Shown in pieces: positions 54,326 through 64,000 of a stretch of 64,000 bases of DNA. Under the pieces are notes generated by a model, which made no database searches, was not told the origin of the DNA, and was given only the letters and a program-made list of their open reading frames with translations. Position numbers and translations under genes: made by a program. Each line of letters begins with the position of its first letter. Position 1 is the first letter of the stretch. This DNA is from Aurantiacibacter sp. MUD61. Lineage in GTDB: Bacteria > Pseudomonadota > Alphaproteobacteria > Sphingomonadales > Sphingomonadaceae. The stretch lies in the NCBI RefSeq assembly GCF_027912455.1, contig NZ_CP115446.1:1697501-1761500 (forward strand), given 5' to 3'.

Positions 54326-55518
54326 CGGCATCATCGCGTCATTTCGTATTGGCAGCAGGCGGCACTGGCGGGCATCTGACGCCCGCTTTCGCGCTGGCGC
54401 ATGAGCTGGAGCGGCGTGGGCACCATGTCGCTCTGATCACCGATGAGCGCGGGGCGGCGATCCCCGGCAAGCCCGATTTCCTCACCGCTCATGTCCTGCC
54501 CGCAGGGCGCTTTGGTAAGAACCCCCTGCGCTGGCCAAAGGCGATTGCGGCCGTGCAAAAGGGTAAGGCCATGTCACGCCGCCTGTTTGAAAGCTTCGGA
54601 CCCAGCGCGGTGATCGGCTTTGGCGGCTATCCTGCCATGCCTGCCCTGTTCGGGGCACAGGCGATGAACATTCCTACTGTCATTCACGAACAGAACGCCG
54701 TGCTTGGCCGCGTCAATCGCCTGATGGCGGGCCGGGTTGATGCCATCGCAACCGCCTATCCCGAAGTCGATCGGCTGAAAGACAAGCACGCAGACAAGGT
54801 CCACCTCGTCGGCAATCCGGTACGACCCGGCGTGCTTTCTCTGCGCGAAGAGCCGTTTCCCGCCTTTACCGAGGACGGCCTGTTCCGGGTGCTGGTCACC
54901 GGTGGCAGCCAGGGCGCGCGGGTGCTTTCCGAAGTCGTGCCCGATGGCCTCTCCATGCTTCCCACCGCACTGCGCAGCCGATTGCAGGTGACGCAGCAAT
55001 GCCGCCCGGAAGATCTGGAAGCCGTGCGCGAGCGCTATGCCAATCACGGCATTCCTGCAGAGCTTGCGACCTACTTCGAGGATATGGCGGCAACGCTCGC
55101 GGACGCGCATCTCTTCATTGGCCGCGCGGGTGCATCGACCATTGCCGAACTCACCGCAGTCGGTCGCCCCGCGATACTGGTCCCGCTGCCGATTGCGACA
55201 GACGATCACCAAGCCGCCAACACGCGCGAAATCGTGAAGGCAGGCGGTGCACGCTCCATTCGTCAGACCAAGTTCGAAGCGAAAGAGCTCGCCAAGCAAA
55301 TCCAGGCCATGGCGCAGCGGCCAGATACGCTGGCGACTGCCGCACATGCCGCCTGGAATTGCGGCAGGCCCAAGGCTGCCAGCGATCTTGCTGATCTCGT
55401 CGAAGGCTTCGGCGGCGCAGACATGATGGATGTCATCCGCGTGGGCGAAAACAATGCGCGCGGCGCATCGCAGGGTGTCGAGGCCGGACAAGGTGCGGCA
55501 CGGGAGCGCCCGGAATGA
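54322..55518 (+). CDS. murG: Lipid II synthase MurG
   Basis: A 398-residue GT28 glycosyltransferase that adds GlcNAc to lipid I at the inner face of the membrane. Motifs include the N-terminal [15 protein letters not shown], the middle [13 protein letters not shown] and the UDP-GlcNAc site [15 protein letters not shown], followed by an [16 protein letters not shown] segment. The last 40 residues form a non-conserved tail. It overlaps ftsW and murC by four bases each. Confidence 0.97.
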   Translation: MTASSRHFVLAAGGTGGHLTPAFALAHELERRGHHVALITDERGAAIPGKPDFLTAHVLPAGRFGKNPLRWPKAIAAVQKGKAMSRRLFESFGPSAVIGFGGYPAMPALFGAQAMNIPTVIHEQNAVLGRVNRLMAGRVDAIATAYPEVDRLKDKHADKVHLVGNPVRPGVLSLREEPFPAFTEDGLFRVLVTGGSQGARVLSEVVPDGLSMLPTALRSRLQVTQQCRPEDLEAVRERYANHGIPAELATYFEDMAATLADAHLFIGRAGASTIAELTAVGRPAILVPLPIATDDHQAANTREIVKAGGARSIRQTKFEAKELAKQIQAMAQRPDTLATAAHAAWNCGRPKAASDLADLVEGFGGADMMDVIRVGENNARGASQGVEAGQGAARERPE

Positions 55519-56951
55519 AGGCGGTCAGCACCGATATCGGGACTATCCATTTCGTCGGCATTGGCGGCATCGGCATGTCCGGCATTGCCGAAGTGATGCA
55601 CAATCTCGGCTACACAGTGCAGGGTAGTGATCTGAACGAAAGCCCGCGCGTCGAGGCATTGCGCGAGGCCGGCATTACCGTGCACATCGGCCACGATGCA
55701 GCGAACCTCGGCGACGCCGCCGTCGTGGTGACCTCCACCGCAGTCAAGCGCACCAATCCGGAAGTTGCCGCTGCGCTCGAAAACCGCGTGCCCGTGGTGC
55801 GCCGCGCGGAAATGCTTGCAGAGCTGATGCGCCTGAAACAGACGGTCGCCGTCGCCGGTACGCATGGCAAGACGACCACGACCAGCATGGTCGCAGCATT
55901 GCTCGACGCAGGCGGTGTCGATCCGACCGTCATCAATGGCGGCATTATCGAAAGCTATGGTTCCAACGCGCGGCTGGGTGACAGCGACTGGATGGTCGTC
56001 GAAGCCGATGAAAGCGATGGTAGCTTCCTGCGCCTCGACGGCACGATTGCCGTCGTCACCAATATCGATCCCGAGCATCTCGACCATTACGGCAGTTTCG
56101 ATGCGGTGAAGGATGCCTTCGTCCAGTTCATCGAGAATGTGCCCTTCTACGGCGCGGCAGTGCTGTGCCTCGATCACGATGAAGTGCGAAACGTCATCGC
56201 CAAGGTCCGCGACCGGCGGGTCATTACCTACGGCTTCTCCGCCCATGCCGATGTGCGGGCGGAAAATGTCCAGCCCGATGGCGGCGTAACGCGCTTCGAT
56301 GTCGTGCAGACTGATCGTGATGGCGTGGAAACCCGCGTCGAGAATATCGAATTGCCGATGCCCGGCCGCCACAACGTCCAGAATGCCTGCGCGGCCATCG
56401 CCGTGGCGCTCGAAATGGGCTGCGCGCCCGATGCCATTCGCACCGGTTTCTCGCGATTTGGCGGAGTGAAGCGCCGCTTCAGCCATGTCGGAGATATAGC
56501 GCTGGAAGGCGGCACAACGGCTCGCGTGATCGACGATTATGCGCATCACCCGGTAGAAATCCGCGCAGTGCTTTCCGCAGCCAAGGATGCAGCAGCAGGG
56601 CGCGTAGTCGCAGTCGCCCAGCCGCACCGCTACACGCGCCTGCGCGATTTGCTGGAAGATTTTCAGAGTGCTTTCGCCGATGCAGACCTGATTTACGCAG
56701 CGCCTGTCTATCCAGCAGGTGAGGACCCGATCCCCGGTGTGGACGAACACGCGCTCGTTTCCGGCCTCAAGGCGCGTGGCCATCGCCATGCCGAAGCTGT
56801 GGATGGTCCTGCCGATCTTGCGGAAAAACTCAATGCGGTGCTTGCGCCCGGCGACATGGTGGTGTGCCTCGGCGCAGGCGACATCACCAAATGGGCAGCC
56901 GGCCTTGCCACCGCTGTCGCCAATTTCCGGGCCGGGGAGAATGGCGCATGA
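55515..56951 (+). CDS. murC: UDP-MurNAc:L-Ala ligase MurC
   Basis: A 478-residue Mur ligase that adds the first amino acid. The N-terminal [20 protein letters not shown] is the MurC hallmark. P-loop [12 protein letters not shown] and [14 protein letters not shown] in the C-terminal domain are intact. It starts in the murG stop codon and overlaps murB by four bases. The length is normal. Confidence 0.98.
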   Translation: MKAVSTDIGTIHFVGIGGIGMSGIAEVMHNLGYTVQGSDLNESPRVEALREAGITVHIGHDAANLGDAAVVVTSTAVKRTNPEVAAALENRVPVVRRAEMLAELMRLKQTVAVAGTHGKTTTTSMVAALLDAGGVDPTVINGGIIESYGSNARLGDSDWMVVEADESDGSFLRLDGTIAVVTNIDPEHLDHYGSFDAVKDAFVQFIENVPFYGAAVLCLDHDEVRNVIAKVRDRRVITYGFSAHADVRAENVQPDGGVTRFDVVQTDRDGVETRVENIELPMPGRHNVQNACAAIAVALEMGCAPDAIRTGFSRFGGVKRRFSHVGDIALEGGTTARVIDDYAHHPVEIRAVLSAAKDAAAGRVVAVAQPHRYTRLRDLLEDFQSAFADADLIYAAPVYPAGEDPIPGVDEHALVSGLKARGHRHAEAVDGPADLAEKLNAVLAPGDMVVCLGAGDITKWAAGLATAVANFRAGENGA

Positions 56952-57913
56952 GCAATGGGTTGCAGATGGGTGAAAACCGCTGGGTCAGCGGCGCTCCGGG
57001 TGGCGGCGAAGAGACTGGCGGGCACGGTATCGTGCCGGTCGAAGTCGAGGGCGACCTCAAAAAGGATGCGCCGCTCGCCAAGCTCGTCTGGTTCAAGAGC
57101 GGCGGCAAGGCCGACTGGCTGTTCGAGCCTGCCAATCTTGAAGACCTCACCAATTTCCTCTCCGCGCTGGAGCCGGGCACGCCGGTGATGGCGCTGGGCC
57201 TCGGCTCCAATCTCATCATCCGCGACGGCGGCGTTCCGGGAGTGGTCGTGCGACTGGGCAAGCCGTTTTCGACCGTAGAAGTGAAGCGCGACAATGTGAT
57301 CGAATGCGGCGGCGGTGCGCCGGGCATTCTGGTTGCGTCGGCTGCGCGCGATGCAGGTATTGCGGGGCTGGAATTCCTACGCGGTATTCCCGGCACGGTC
57401 GGCGGTTTCGTGCGCATGAACGGCGGCGCATATGGACGCGAAGTGGCCGATATCCTTGTCGATTGCGACGTGGTCATGCCCAATGGCGCTTTCCTGACGC
57501 TGCCCGTCGGCGATCTCGAATACAGCTATCGCCACTCGCGCCTGACCGAAGGCACCATCGTAGTGGCCGCCCGCTTCAAGGGCGAACCCGGCGACCCTGA
57601 GGTAATCGGCGCAGAAATGGACCGCATCGCCGAAGAGCGCGAGAATTCGCAGCCTTTGCGCACCAAGACCGGCGGATCGACTTTCAAGAACCCTCCCGGC
57701 ACCAGCGCATGGAAGCTCGTCGACGAAGCCGGATGCCGCGGTCTTAAAATGGGCGGAGCGCAGGTGAGCGAGAAACACACCAATTTCTTGATCAATACCG
57801 GCGATGCGACAAGCTCCGACATCGAAGGGCTAGGCGAAGAAGTGCGCCGCCGCGTGAGCGAGAAGACGGGCGTGGCGCTCGAATGGGAAATCAAGCGGGT
57901 GGGGCGGCCGTGA
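56948..57913 (+). CDS. murB: UDP-N-acetylenolpyruvylglucosamine reductase MurB
   Basis: A 321-residue FAD enzyme that reduces enolpyruvyl-UDP-GlcNAc to UDP-MurNAc. Visible are the FAD-binding [36 protein letters not shown] and the catalytic Ser region [24 protein letters not shown] 56948 overlaps the murC stop (ATGA); the frame is open upstream to 56864, but that part lies inside murC. The first 35 residues are a poorly conserved extension. It overlaps ddl by four bases. Confidence 0.96.
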   Translation: MSNGLQMGENRWVSGAPGGGEETGGHGIVPVEVEGDLKKDAPLAKLVWFKSGGKADWLFEPANLEDLTNFLSALEPGTPVMALGLGSNLIIRDGGVPGVVVRLGKPFSTVEVKRDNVIECGGGAPGILVASAARDAGIAGLEFLRGIPGTVGGFVRMNGGAYGREVADILVDCDVVMPNGAFLTLPVGDLEYSYRHSRLTEGTIVVAARFKGEPGDPEVIGAEMDRIAEERENSQPLRTKTGGSTFKNPPGTSAWKLVDEAGCRGLKMGGAQVSEKHTNFLINTGDATSSDIEGLGEEVRRRVSEKTGVALEWEIKRVGRP

Positions 57914-58869
57914 GCTTACTCTCCCCCCTCCACATCCTCGTCCTGATGGGCGGCTGGGCGAATGAGCGCGAGGTTTCGCTCATGTCCGGCAATGGCGTGG
58001 CCGATGCGCTGGAAAGTGCGGGGCACCGTGTGACGCGGCTCGATATGGACCGCGATGTTGCCGCGAAGATCCGCGAAACTGCGCCCGATGTGGTGTTCAA
58101 CGCGCTGCACGGCGTCCCGGGAGAGGACGGCACGGTGCAGGGAATGCTCGATCTGATGGGTATTCTCTATACCCATTCGGGCCTCGCGACGTCGGTTGTC
58201 GCGATCGACAAAGAATTGACGAAGCAGGCGCTGGTGCCGCACGGCATTCCGATGCCGGGCGGGCGGATCGTCAAATCGGCTGACCTGTTCGAAAGCGATC
58301 CTATCGCGCGGCCGTATGTCCTGAAGCCGGTGAATGAAGGCTCCTCGGTCGGCGTCGCTATCGTCACAGAGGATAGCCCTTACGGCAATCCGATTGCGCG
58401 CGATGCGAAGGGGCCGTGGCAGGATTTCGAAAGCTTGCTGGCAGAACCATACATTCGCGGGCGCGAGCTGACGGCGGCGGTGATCGATACGGCAGACGGT
58501 GTGCAATCGCTTGGCGTGACCGAGCTGATTATCGATACCGGCTTCTACGATTTCGAACACAAATATACCGACGGCAAGACGACCCATGTTTTCCCCGCCG
58601 ACATTCCGGACAATATCGCCGCCCTGTGTCGCCGCTATGCCGAACGCGCGCATAAGGTGCTCGGATGCCACGGCACCAGCCGCACCGATTTCCGCTGGGA
58701 TGACGAGCAGGGCGAGGACGGCCTGTTCGTGCTGGAAACCAACACCCAGCCGGGCATGACGCCGCTCAGCCTCGTGCCGGAGCAGGCCAGGTATTGCGAC
58801 ATCGATTATCCGACATTGTGCGAGATGATCGTCGAGGACGCGCTGCGGCGCGCCGGGAAGCTTTCCTGA
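57910..58869 (+). CDS. ddl: D-alanine--D-alanine ligase Ddl
   Basis: A 319-residue ATP-grasp ligase that makes the D-Ala-D-Ala dipeptide used by MurF. Visible are an N-terminal LMGGWANEREVSLMSG, ALHGVPGEDGTVQGMLD, the Ser loop NEGSSVGVAIV and the metal site LETNTQPGMTPLSL. The GTG start at 57910 overlaps the murB stop (GTGA). An ATG at 57883 would extend nine residues further into murB. Its stop shares one base with the ftsQ start. Confidence 0.96.
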   Translation: MSLLSPLHILVLMGGWANEREVSLMSGNGVADALESAGHRVTRLDMDRDVAAKIRETAPDVVFNALHGVPGEDGTVQGMLDLMGILYTHSGLATSVVAIDKELTKQALVPHGIPMPGGRIVKSADLFESDPIARPYVLKPVNEGSSVGVAIVTEDSPYGNPIARDAKGPWQDFESLLAEPYIRGRELTAAVIDTADGVQSLGVTELIIDTGFYDFEHKYTDGKTTHVFPADIPDNIAALCRRYAERAHKVLGCHGTSRTDFRWDDEQGEDGLFVLETNTQPGMTPLSLVPEQARYCDIDYPTLCEMIVEDALRRAGKLS

Positions 58870-59780
58870 TGGCGCGCACGGTCACACGGAAAGCGAAAGG
58901 CGTTAGGCGGCAGGCGCGTGCCCAGGGCACCAGCCGCAAGGTCCGCTCCGCGCGGAGCAAGGGCCAGTCGATTATCGGCCGCGCGCTTTCCATGCTGCCC
59001 TTCACCGAAGAGCAGCTCCACAAGGCTTTCACCGTGATGATCCTCGGCGGTGCGCTCGCCGCAGCAATTTTCATCGCGAACATTTCCGGCGCGACCGCTG
59101 TCGCATCGGACCGCATCGCGCATATTGCGTCGAACGCCGGCTATGAAGTGCAGCACATCCAGCCCAACGGTATCGAGCGGATGAATGTGCAGACGGTGTA
59201 TGAGCGCGCTCTCGGCCAGCAGAACCTCGCGATGACGCAAGTCGATCTGGCGGGATTGCGTGAGGAACTGGTCGAGCTTCCCTGGGTGCGCGATGCCCGC
59301 GTTTCGCGACAGCTTCCCGATACTCTGGTGATCGACATCATCGAGCGTGAGCCGCATGCCGTTCTCCAGCGGCCGGACCGGCTGATGCTGATCGACGAAA
59401 CCGGTGTCGAGCTGGAGCCGATCAGCCGCTCCGCCGCGTCGGAATATCTCCTTATCGCCGGACCGGGCGCGCAAGACCGGGTGGAAGATTTGACCGCACT
59501 GCTCGACTCCGCGCCCGCGCTGCAAAGCCAGATCAAGGCTGCCGAATGGATCGGCAATCGCCGCTGGGACCTGACTTTCGTCACGGATCAGGAACTGGCT
59601 TTGCCTGAAGGCGAGGACCGCGCCGCCGCCGCGCTGATCAGCTTTGCCCAGGCCGACGGCGTGCATCGCCTGATCGGCGGGCAGGCAGCAAGTTTCGACA
59701 TGCGCAATGCGCCGCGCATGTACATGAATATTCCGGGGCGTTCGGAGCAGGAAGAATTGGCCATGGAGGGGGATAGCTGA
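58869..59780 (+). CDS. ftsQ: Cell division protein FtsQ
   Basis: A 303-residue bitopic protein: a very basic cytoplasmic N-terminus of about 45 residues, one membrane helix (about 56-72), a POTRA domain (about 85-155, with ERMNVQTVYERALGQQNLAM) and a beta domain. FtsQ links FtsL/FtsB to the rest of the divisome. The start ATG uses the last A of the ddl stop (TGATG at 58867-58871), and the ftsA start does the same with the ftsQ stop. Confidence 0.94.
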   Translation: MARTVTRKAKGVRRQARAQGTSRKVRSARSKGQSIIGRALSMLPFTEEQLHKAFTVMILGGALAAAIFIANISGATAVASDRIAHIASNAGYEVQHIQPNGIERMNVQTVYERALGQQNLAMTQVDLAGLREELVELPWVRDARVSRQLPDTLVIDIIEREPHAVLQRPDRLMLIDETGVELEPISRSAASEYLLIAGPGAQDRVEDLTALLDSAPALQSQIKAAEWIGNRRWDLTFVTDQELALPEGEDRAAAALISFAQADGVHRLIGGQAASFDMRNAPRMYMNIPGRSEQEELAMEGDS

Positions 59781-61075
59781 TGGCAGGGCAGCAGCATGTC
59801 GCGCGGATTATCGGTGCGATCAATATCGGCAGTTTCCGCATTTCCGCCATGATCGCGGCGATCACCGAAAGTGGTGAGATGCAGGTGCTGGGCAGCGGCC
59901 ATCGCGCCAGCCAGGGCATCAATCGCGGCTATGTCGTCGATATGGCGGCAGCCACCTATGCCGTGCGCGATGCGCTGGAGCGGGCCGAAAAGCTCGCCGG
60001 GACGAGCGTAGACTCTGTGTGGATCGGTTGTTCGGGTGCAGGCCTGCAAAGCGAAATCCGCCCGATCGAGCTCGGCATCGGCGGTCGCCGGATCGAGGAA
60101 GAGGATATCGAGGCGCTGCTGATGGCTGCGCGCGATACCATCCAACCCGATGGTCGCAGCGTCCTACACGCGCAGCCGGCCTGCTATTTCCTCGATGGTG
60201 CACATGGCGTCGCCAATCCGAAAGATTTGCATGCAGAGCGGCTGGGGGTCGATGTGCATGTGATGCTCGCCGATGGCGCGCCTATCCGCAATGTCACCGA
60301 AGCGGTTCAGAATGCGCATTTGGATGTCGAAGGCGTCGTCGCCTCTCCGCTCGCCACGGGATATGCCTGCCTTACCGCTGAAGAGCGCGATCTTGGTGTG
60401 GCCATGGTCGAATTCGGCGGCGAGGTGACCAATGTCTCGGTCTATGCAGGCGGCATGCTGGTTGGCCTCACCGCCATTCCGCGCGGCTCGAACGACATCA
60501 CCGATGCCATCGCCAGCGCCTTTTCCATCAGACGCTTTCAGGCCGAACGGCTCAAATGTGTGAATGGTTCGGCTATCGCAAGCCCGCATGATCACCGCGA
60601 AATGATTTCGGTCACTGCTCCGGGCGAGGAAGGGCGCGGCCCTGTTGCGCGCGGCGCGGATGATCGCAATCAGGTGCCTCGTGCCGAATTGATCGCCGTC
60701 ATCACGGGCGAGCTCGACCAGCTGATGCGTGAAGTCGGCAATGCCCTCGATTCCATGGGTTTTACCGGCGGCAAGAGCGGATCGAGCGCGCGGCAGGTGG
60801 TCCTGACCGGCGGCGGCGCTGAACTTGCCGGCCTTGCCGACTATGCACAAAGCGTACTTGGCGTGCCCGCCCGGATCGGAAAGCCCGTGTCGCTTCGCGG
60901 TCTGCCAGAGGCGCATTCGGCGCCCGGTTTTGCCACGCTTGCGGGCCTTGTGCTCTATGCGGCGGAGGATCCGGTGGACATTCGCTCCATCGGTTCACGC
61001 TTCACCCAAACCAGCTCTTTCGGCCCCGTGGCAACGCTGATGCGTGTATGGGGAGCGATGAAAGAGTATTTTTGA
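59780..61075 (+). CDS. ftsA: Cell division protein FtsA
   Basis: A 431-residue actin-like ATPase that tethers FtsZ to the membrane. The SHS2 insertion (1C domain) and the actin motifs are present, including VVLTGGGAELAGLADYAQ. The C-terminus ends in a short amphipathic segment (MRVWGAMKEYF) as expected for the membrane-targeting helix. It follows ftsQ with a one-base overlap. A gap of 108 bases before ftsZ is the longest in the cluster and may hold a separate ftsZ promoter; it contains a GAATC (GANTC) site at 61121-61125. Confidence 0.96.
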   Translation: MAGQQHVARIIGAINIGSFRISAMIAAITESGEMQVLGSGHRASQGINRGYVVDMAAATYAVRDALERAEKLAGTSVDSVWIGCSGAGLQSEIRPIELGIGGRRIEEEDIEALLMAARDTIQPDGRSVLHAQPACYFLDGAHGVANPKDLHAERLGVDVHVMLADGAPIRNVTEAVQNAHLDVEGVVASPLATGYACLTAEERDLGVAMVEFGGEVTNVSVYAGGMLVGLTAIPRGSNDITDAIASAFSIRRFQAERLKCVNGSAIASPHDHREMISVTAPGEEGRGPVARGADDRNQVPRAELIAVITGELDQLMREVGNALDSMGFTGGKSGSSARQVVLTGGGAELAGLADYAQSVLGVPARIGKPVSLRGLPEAHSAPGFATLAGLVLYAAEDPVDIRSIGSRFTQTSSFGPVATLMRVWGAMKEYF

Positions 61076-61183
61076 TACTATGCAGAGCTGTGGAAACAAT
61101 TCAGTGCCTTCTCTGCCTGAGAATCGCTTTGTGGCAAGGTCGCATCCGAAGGAAATCAAACCTCTCCCTGGGGGAATTTTAAG

Positions 61184-62878
61184 ATGAGCATCAATATCGG
61201 CCCGCCTTCTGTAGAAGAACTGCGCCCGCGCATTACCGTAATCGGTGTGGGCGGGGCGGGCGGCAACGCCATCGCCAACATGATCGAGTCCGAAATCGAA
61301 GGCGTCGATTTCATCGTGGCCAACACCGATGCGCAGGCGCTGAACACGTCTTCGGCAGAGCATCGCATCCAGCTTGGCCCGGACATCACGCAGGGTCTTG
61401 GCGCTGGCTCCCGTCCGGAAGTCGGACGCGCGGCGGCAGAAGAAACGACCGAGGAAATCGAACGCGCTCTCGAAGGCGTGAACATGGTTTTCATCGCTGC
61501 CGGCATGGGCGGCGGCACTGGAACGGGCGCAGCGCCTGTCATCGCCAAGGTGGCGCGCGACAAGGGCATCCTGACCGTTGGCGTCGTGACCAAGCCGTTC
61601 CTGTTCGAAGGCACGCGCCGCATGCGCAGTGCCGAAAGCGGGATCGAAGAACTGCAGAAGAATGTCGACACGCTGATCGTCATTCCCAACCAGAACCTGT
61701 TCCTCGTCGCCAAGGCGGAAACCACCTTCAAGGAAGCCTTCCTGCTGGCCGACGAAGTGCTGCAGCAGGGCGTGCGCTCCATCACCGATCTGATGGTGAT
61801 GCCGGGCCTCATCAATCTCGACTTTGCCGATGTGCGCTCTGTCATGGGCGAAATGGGCAAGGCCATGATGGGAACGGGCGAGGGCGAAGGCGACAACCGT
61901 GCGCTGGAAGCTGCCGAACGCGCCATCGCCAACCCGCTGCTCGACGGTGTGTCGATGCAGGGCGCGAAGGGCGTCATCATCTCGATCATCGGCGGCGAAG
62001 ATATGAAGCTGCTCGAAGTCGATGAAGCGGCGAACCACATCCGCGAACTGGTCGATGCCGAAGCGAACATCATCTGGGGCAGCGCCTTCAATCCGGAGCT
62101 GGATGGCAAGATCCGCGTCTCCGTGGTCGCCACCGGCATCGAACAAGGTGCCGATGGTTCGGTGGAGCCTGCGCGCTCCGTCGACCTTTCTGCTTCCCGC
62201 GGTCCGGGCCGTCCGGCCATCCCCATCCCCTCCGACAATTCGATGGATGATGATGAGGACGATGCGCTCGATCTCGGCGCGATGGATGAGCCTGAAGAAG
62301 AGCCGGAAGCGCCGCAGCCCGACCCCATCCCCGAACCCGCTGAAGACAGTAATTTCGGGGCGACTGAGCCTGAAGGTTACACTTCCGAGGATGAGTCGGG
62401 CGACGATATGCTCGATCTGACGGACGAGTCCGAAGAGCCTGCCGAGCCAGCAATTCCGACCGGAATGGGCGAAGGTGATGCGGCTGAACCGGCTGATGAA
62501 ATGGCCGACAATGGCAATGACAGTGGCTCAGGTGAAGACGAGCTTCTTCTCGATGCAACTCGTCTGGCAGAGGCTGACGAAGATGTGCAGCCTGCTCCGG
62601 CGGGTGGTCGCCGCGCACGCATGTTGGGCGCTGCTGCTGCGAGTGAAGGTGAAGAGAGCGCCAGTGCCGCAGATGACTCTGCAGGCAGCGATCCCGCGCC
62701 TGCTGCCGAAACTCCGCCACCACCGCCATCTGGCGGCGGCAGCACGCTGTTCGAACGCATGGCCAATCTTTCGCGTCAGGGCTCATCGAGCGATGAAGAG
62801 GAAGATGAAGACGAGGACGATGATAGCGGCAGCGCCATGCGCATTCCGCGCTTCCTCGGCAGGCAGAACAATCAGTAA
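61184..62878 (+). CDS. ftsZ: Cell division GTPase FtsZ with long acidic linker
   Basis: A 564-residue tubulin homologue that forms the Z ring. The GTPase core (about 1-320) has [14 protein letters not shown] and the tubulin signature [10 protein letters not shown]. The linker (about 325-550) is unusually long and strongly acidic, ending in a run of Asp and Glu. The C-terminal peptide [10 protein letters not shown], which binds FtsA and other partners, is intact. E. coli FtsZ has 383 residues, and alphaproteobacterial FtsZ are longer (about 500), so this is at the long end. GGGGG at 61170-61174 is the ribosome binding site. Confidence 0.97.
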   Translation: MSINIGPPSVEELRPRITVIGVGGAGGNAIANMIESEIEGVDFIVANTDAQALNTSSAEHRIQLGPDITQGLGAGSRPEVGRAAAEETTEEIERALEGVNMVFIAAGMGGGTGTGAAPVIAKVARDKGILTVGVVTKPFLFEGTRRMRSAESGIEELQKNVDTLIVIPNQNLFLVAKAETTFKEAFLLADEVLQQGVRSITDLMVMPGLINLDFADVRSVMGEMGKAMMGTGEGEGDNRALEAAERAIANPLLDGVSMQGAKGVIISIIGGEDMKLLEVDEAANHIRELVDAEANIIWGSAFNPELDGKIRVSVVATGIEQGADGSVEPARSVDLSASRGPGRPAIPIPSDNSMDDDEDDALDLGAMDEPEEEPEAPQPDPIPEPAEDSNFGATEPEGYTSEDESGDDMLDLTDESEEPAEPAIPTGMGEGDAAEPADEMADNGNDSGSGEDELLLDATRLAEADEDVQPAPAGGRRARMLGAAAASEGEESASAADDSAGSDPAPAAETPPPPPSGGGSTLFERMANLSRQGSSSDEEEDEDEDDDSGSAMRIPRFLGRQNNQ

Positions 62879-62967
62879 TCGCTTTGCGGAATTGAACCGG
62901 GAGCAGCACGGATAATCGTGCCGAGAGCACGGTCCGCTCACTTCGGGCTTTCCGCCAGGGGTCAAAT

Positions 62968-64000
62968 ATGGTTAGGGCGCGGTCGATGATCCGATCGCGC
63001 CTTTTCCTTTGCCAGCTGACGATTCCCGCTTTTGTGGCGGCTTTTCCGCTGCTTGCGGCCTCTTCTGCCCAAGCGCAGGAAGTTGTACAGAGCTTGCCCG
63101 ATCCCGCGCAGGCGGAGCTTGCGGCAGCGATGCAGAGATTGTCTCGCAATCCCGAAAACATGCGCGCCTTGCTCGATGCGGGGAATGCCTCGCTGCAGCT
63201 TGGCGATTTCTCTGGAGCGCTTGGCTTCTTCAATCGCGCGCAGCGGATCGATCCCAATGACGGCGAAATGCTGGCAGGCCTTGGCCAGGTCGCTGTGCGA
63301 AGGGGTGAAGGCGCGATTGCAGTGCAATTGTTCGCCAATGCGGAGGCTGCCGGCGAGAACATGCGCCGCCATGCAGCAGCGCGCGGGTTGGCCTACGATC
63401 TGGTTGGTAACAACGCCCGCGCGCAGAGATATTATCGTCAGGCGCTGGCTCGCGAGGAGAGCAATGACGTGATCCGCCGCCTCGCGCTCAGCTATGCGAT
63501 TTCGGGCGATGCCGAGGCTTCGGATGCAACGCTGCTGCCACTCCTCCAGCGTCAGGATCGCGCGGCTTACCGAACCCGCGCTTTTGCGCTGGCGATTTTG
63601 GGGCGTGATGAAGAGGCGGTATCGATCGCCGAAACGATGTTGCCCGCGCGCCTTTCAGGTCGGCTCGCGCCTTACCTTCGCTATATGCCCAGCCTCACCC
63701 GTGCGCAGCAGGCGGCGGCGGCCAATTTGGGGCGTTTCCCCAATGCGTCCGACATCGGCCGCGATACGCCGCAGATCGCTGCACTGTCCGAGAGTGCAGA
63801 TCCGGTCGCGCCTCCCGCATCGAGCAGCGATCGCCTCACCCCCGCTGGCGAGCCGCTCGGGCGGACCGCAGCGCCGCTGGTGGATGAGAATGGGGAGCTT
63901 CCGGCACTTGCAGAAGCGGAGATGCCGCCGAGTTCGGTAGCGGAGGCTGAGCCGCCGATGGTTACGCGGGCCCCGGTTGAGCAAGCTCCCGAACCCGTAG
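62968..64000 (+). CDS. TPR protein downstream of ftsZ (3' end outside window)
   Basis: An open frame of 344 codons that runs off the window. It starts with a signal peptide (hydrophobic run then AQAQ, about residue 37). TPR-like helices follow (about 50-200), with ALLDAGNASLQLGDFSGAL, FFNRAQRIDPNDGEMLAGLG and YYRQALAREESNDVIRRLAL. The end of the visible part is Pro- and Ala-rich. In related genomes, as I recall, this position is taken by a TPR protein with a C-terminal SPOR domain, which would lie beyond the window. AGGGG (62957-62961) is 6 nt before ATG 62968; ATG 62986 is an alternative. A terminator-like hairpin lies over its first codons. Confidence 0.8.
   Translation, partial: MVRARSMIRSRLFLCQLTIPAFVAAFPLLAASSAQAQEVVQSLPDPAQAELAAAMQRLSRNPENMRALLDAGNASLQLGDFSGALGFFNRAQRIDPNDGEMLAGLGQVAVRRGEGAIAVQLFANAEAAGENMRRHAAARGLAYDLVGNNARAQRYYRQALAREESNDVIRRLALSYAISGDAEASDATLLPLLQRQDRAAYRTRAFALAILGRDEEAVSIAETMLPARLSGRLAPYLRYMPSLTRAQQAAAANLGRFPNASDIGRDTPQIAALSESADPVAPPASSSDRLTPAGEPLGRTAAPLVDENGELPALAEAEMPPSSVAEAEPPMVTRAPVEQAPEPV
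62976..63010 (+). terminator. Terminator-like hairpin over the start of the TPR gene
   Basis: GGCGCGGTCG (62976-62985) pairs with CGATCGCGCC (62992-63001) as a 10-bp stem with one G-T wobble and a 6-base loop. It is followed by TTTTCCTTT (63002-63010). By form this is an intrinsic terminator for ftsZ, yet it lies within codons 3 to 15 of the next gene. It could limit read-through into that gene, or the fold could be a by-product of coding sequence. Confidence 0.45.

Overview
The window looks like a chromosomal segment of an alphaproteobacterium of the Sphingomonadales, most likely Erythrobacteraceae. The grounds are a GC-rich sequence, a Caulobacter-type Tad/Cpa pilus locus, an alphaproteobacterial dcw cluster (mraZ to ftsZ), a long acidic FtsZ linker, and a palindromic element that I recall as common in sphingomonad genomes. 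The taxonomy is inferred. No rRNA, tRNA, CRISPR array, insertion sequence or prophage was recognised.

Region 1 (1-10400) is a plus-strand Tad (tight adherence) pilus cluster. It runs secretin CpaC, small lipoprotein, TadG-like protein, two TadE-like pseudopilins, CpaE/TadZ, CpaF/TadA ATPase, TadB, TadC, TadD-like TPR lipoprotein and prepilin peptidase CpaA/TadV. The flp pilin and a complete cpaB are not in the window and probably lie upstream.

Region 2 (10401-29737) is a type I secretion adhesin locus directly behind the pilus cluster. A 3523-residue acidic repeat protein carries 8.65 apparently identical 714-bp tandem repeats. It is followed by an OmpA-family protein, a TolC-type outer membrane channel, a LapB-type ABC transporter, a SleB-type cell wall hydrolase and an HlyD-type adaptor. 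The last three genes overlap by four bases each. Downstream on the minus strand is a LapG-like periplasmic cysteine protease (triad C224/H259/D274). Divergent from it is an unrecognised one-pass membrane protein. The adhesin has a PAAG dialanine motif at residues 116-119, where LapA-family retention modules are cut. This looks like a Lap-type retain-and-release adhesin system without a LapD gene nearby, and it is the most interesting part of the window.

Region 3 (29774-43780) is ordinary mixed metabolism: a DUF885 peptidase-like protein, CcmB/CcmA haem exporter, pterin dehydratase, a PQQ-propeller lipoprotein in a visibly lower-GC stretch, a zinc alcohol dehydrogenase, two tandem SDR paralogues, an S9 peptidase, an AlkA-type glycosylase, a ferredoxin, a cysteine synthase-type enzyme and two unknown genes.

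Region 4 (43781-64000) is the division and cell wall cluster: mraZ, rsmH, ftsL, ftsI, murE, murF, mraY, murD, ftsW, murG, murC, murB, ddl, ftsQ, ftsA, ftsZ, then a truncated TPR gene. Nearly all genes overlap by 1-4 bases. Five CCC boxes spaced exactly 10 bp apart upstream of mraZ look like a MraZ operator.
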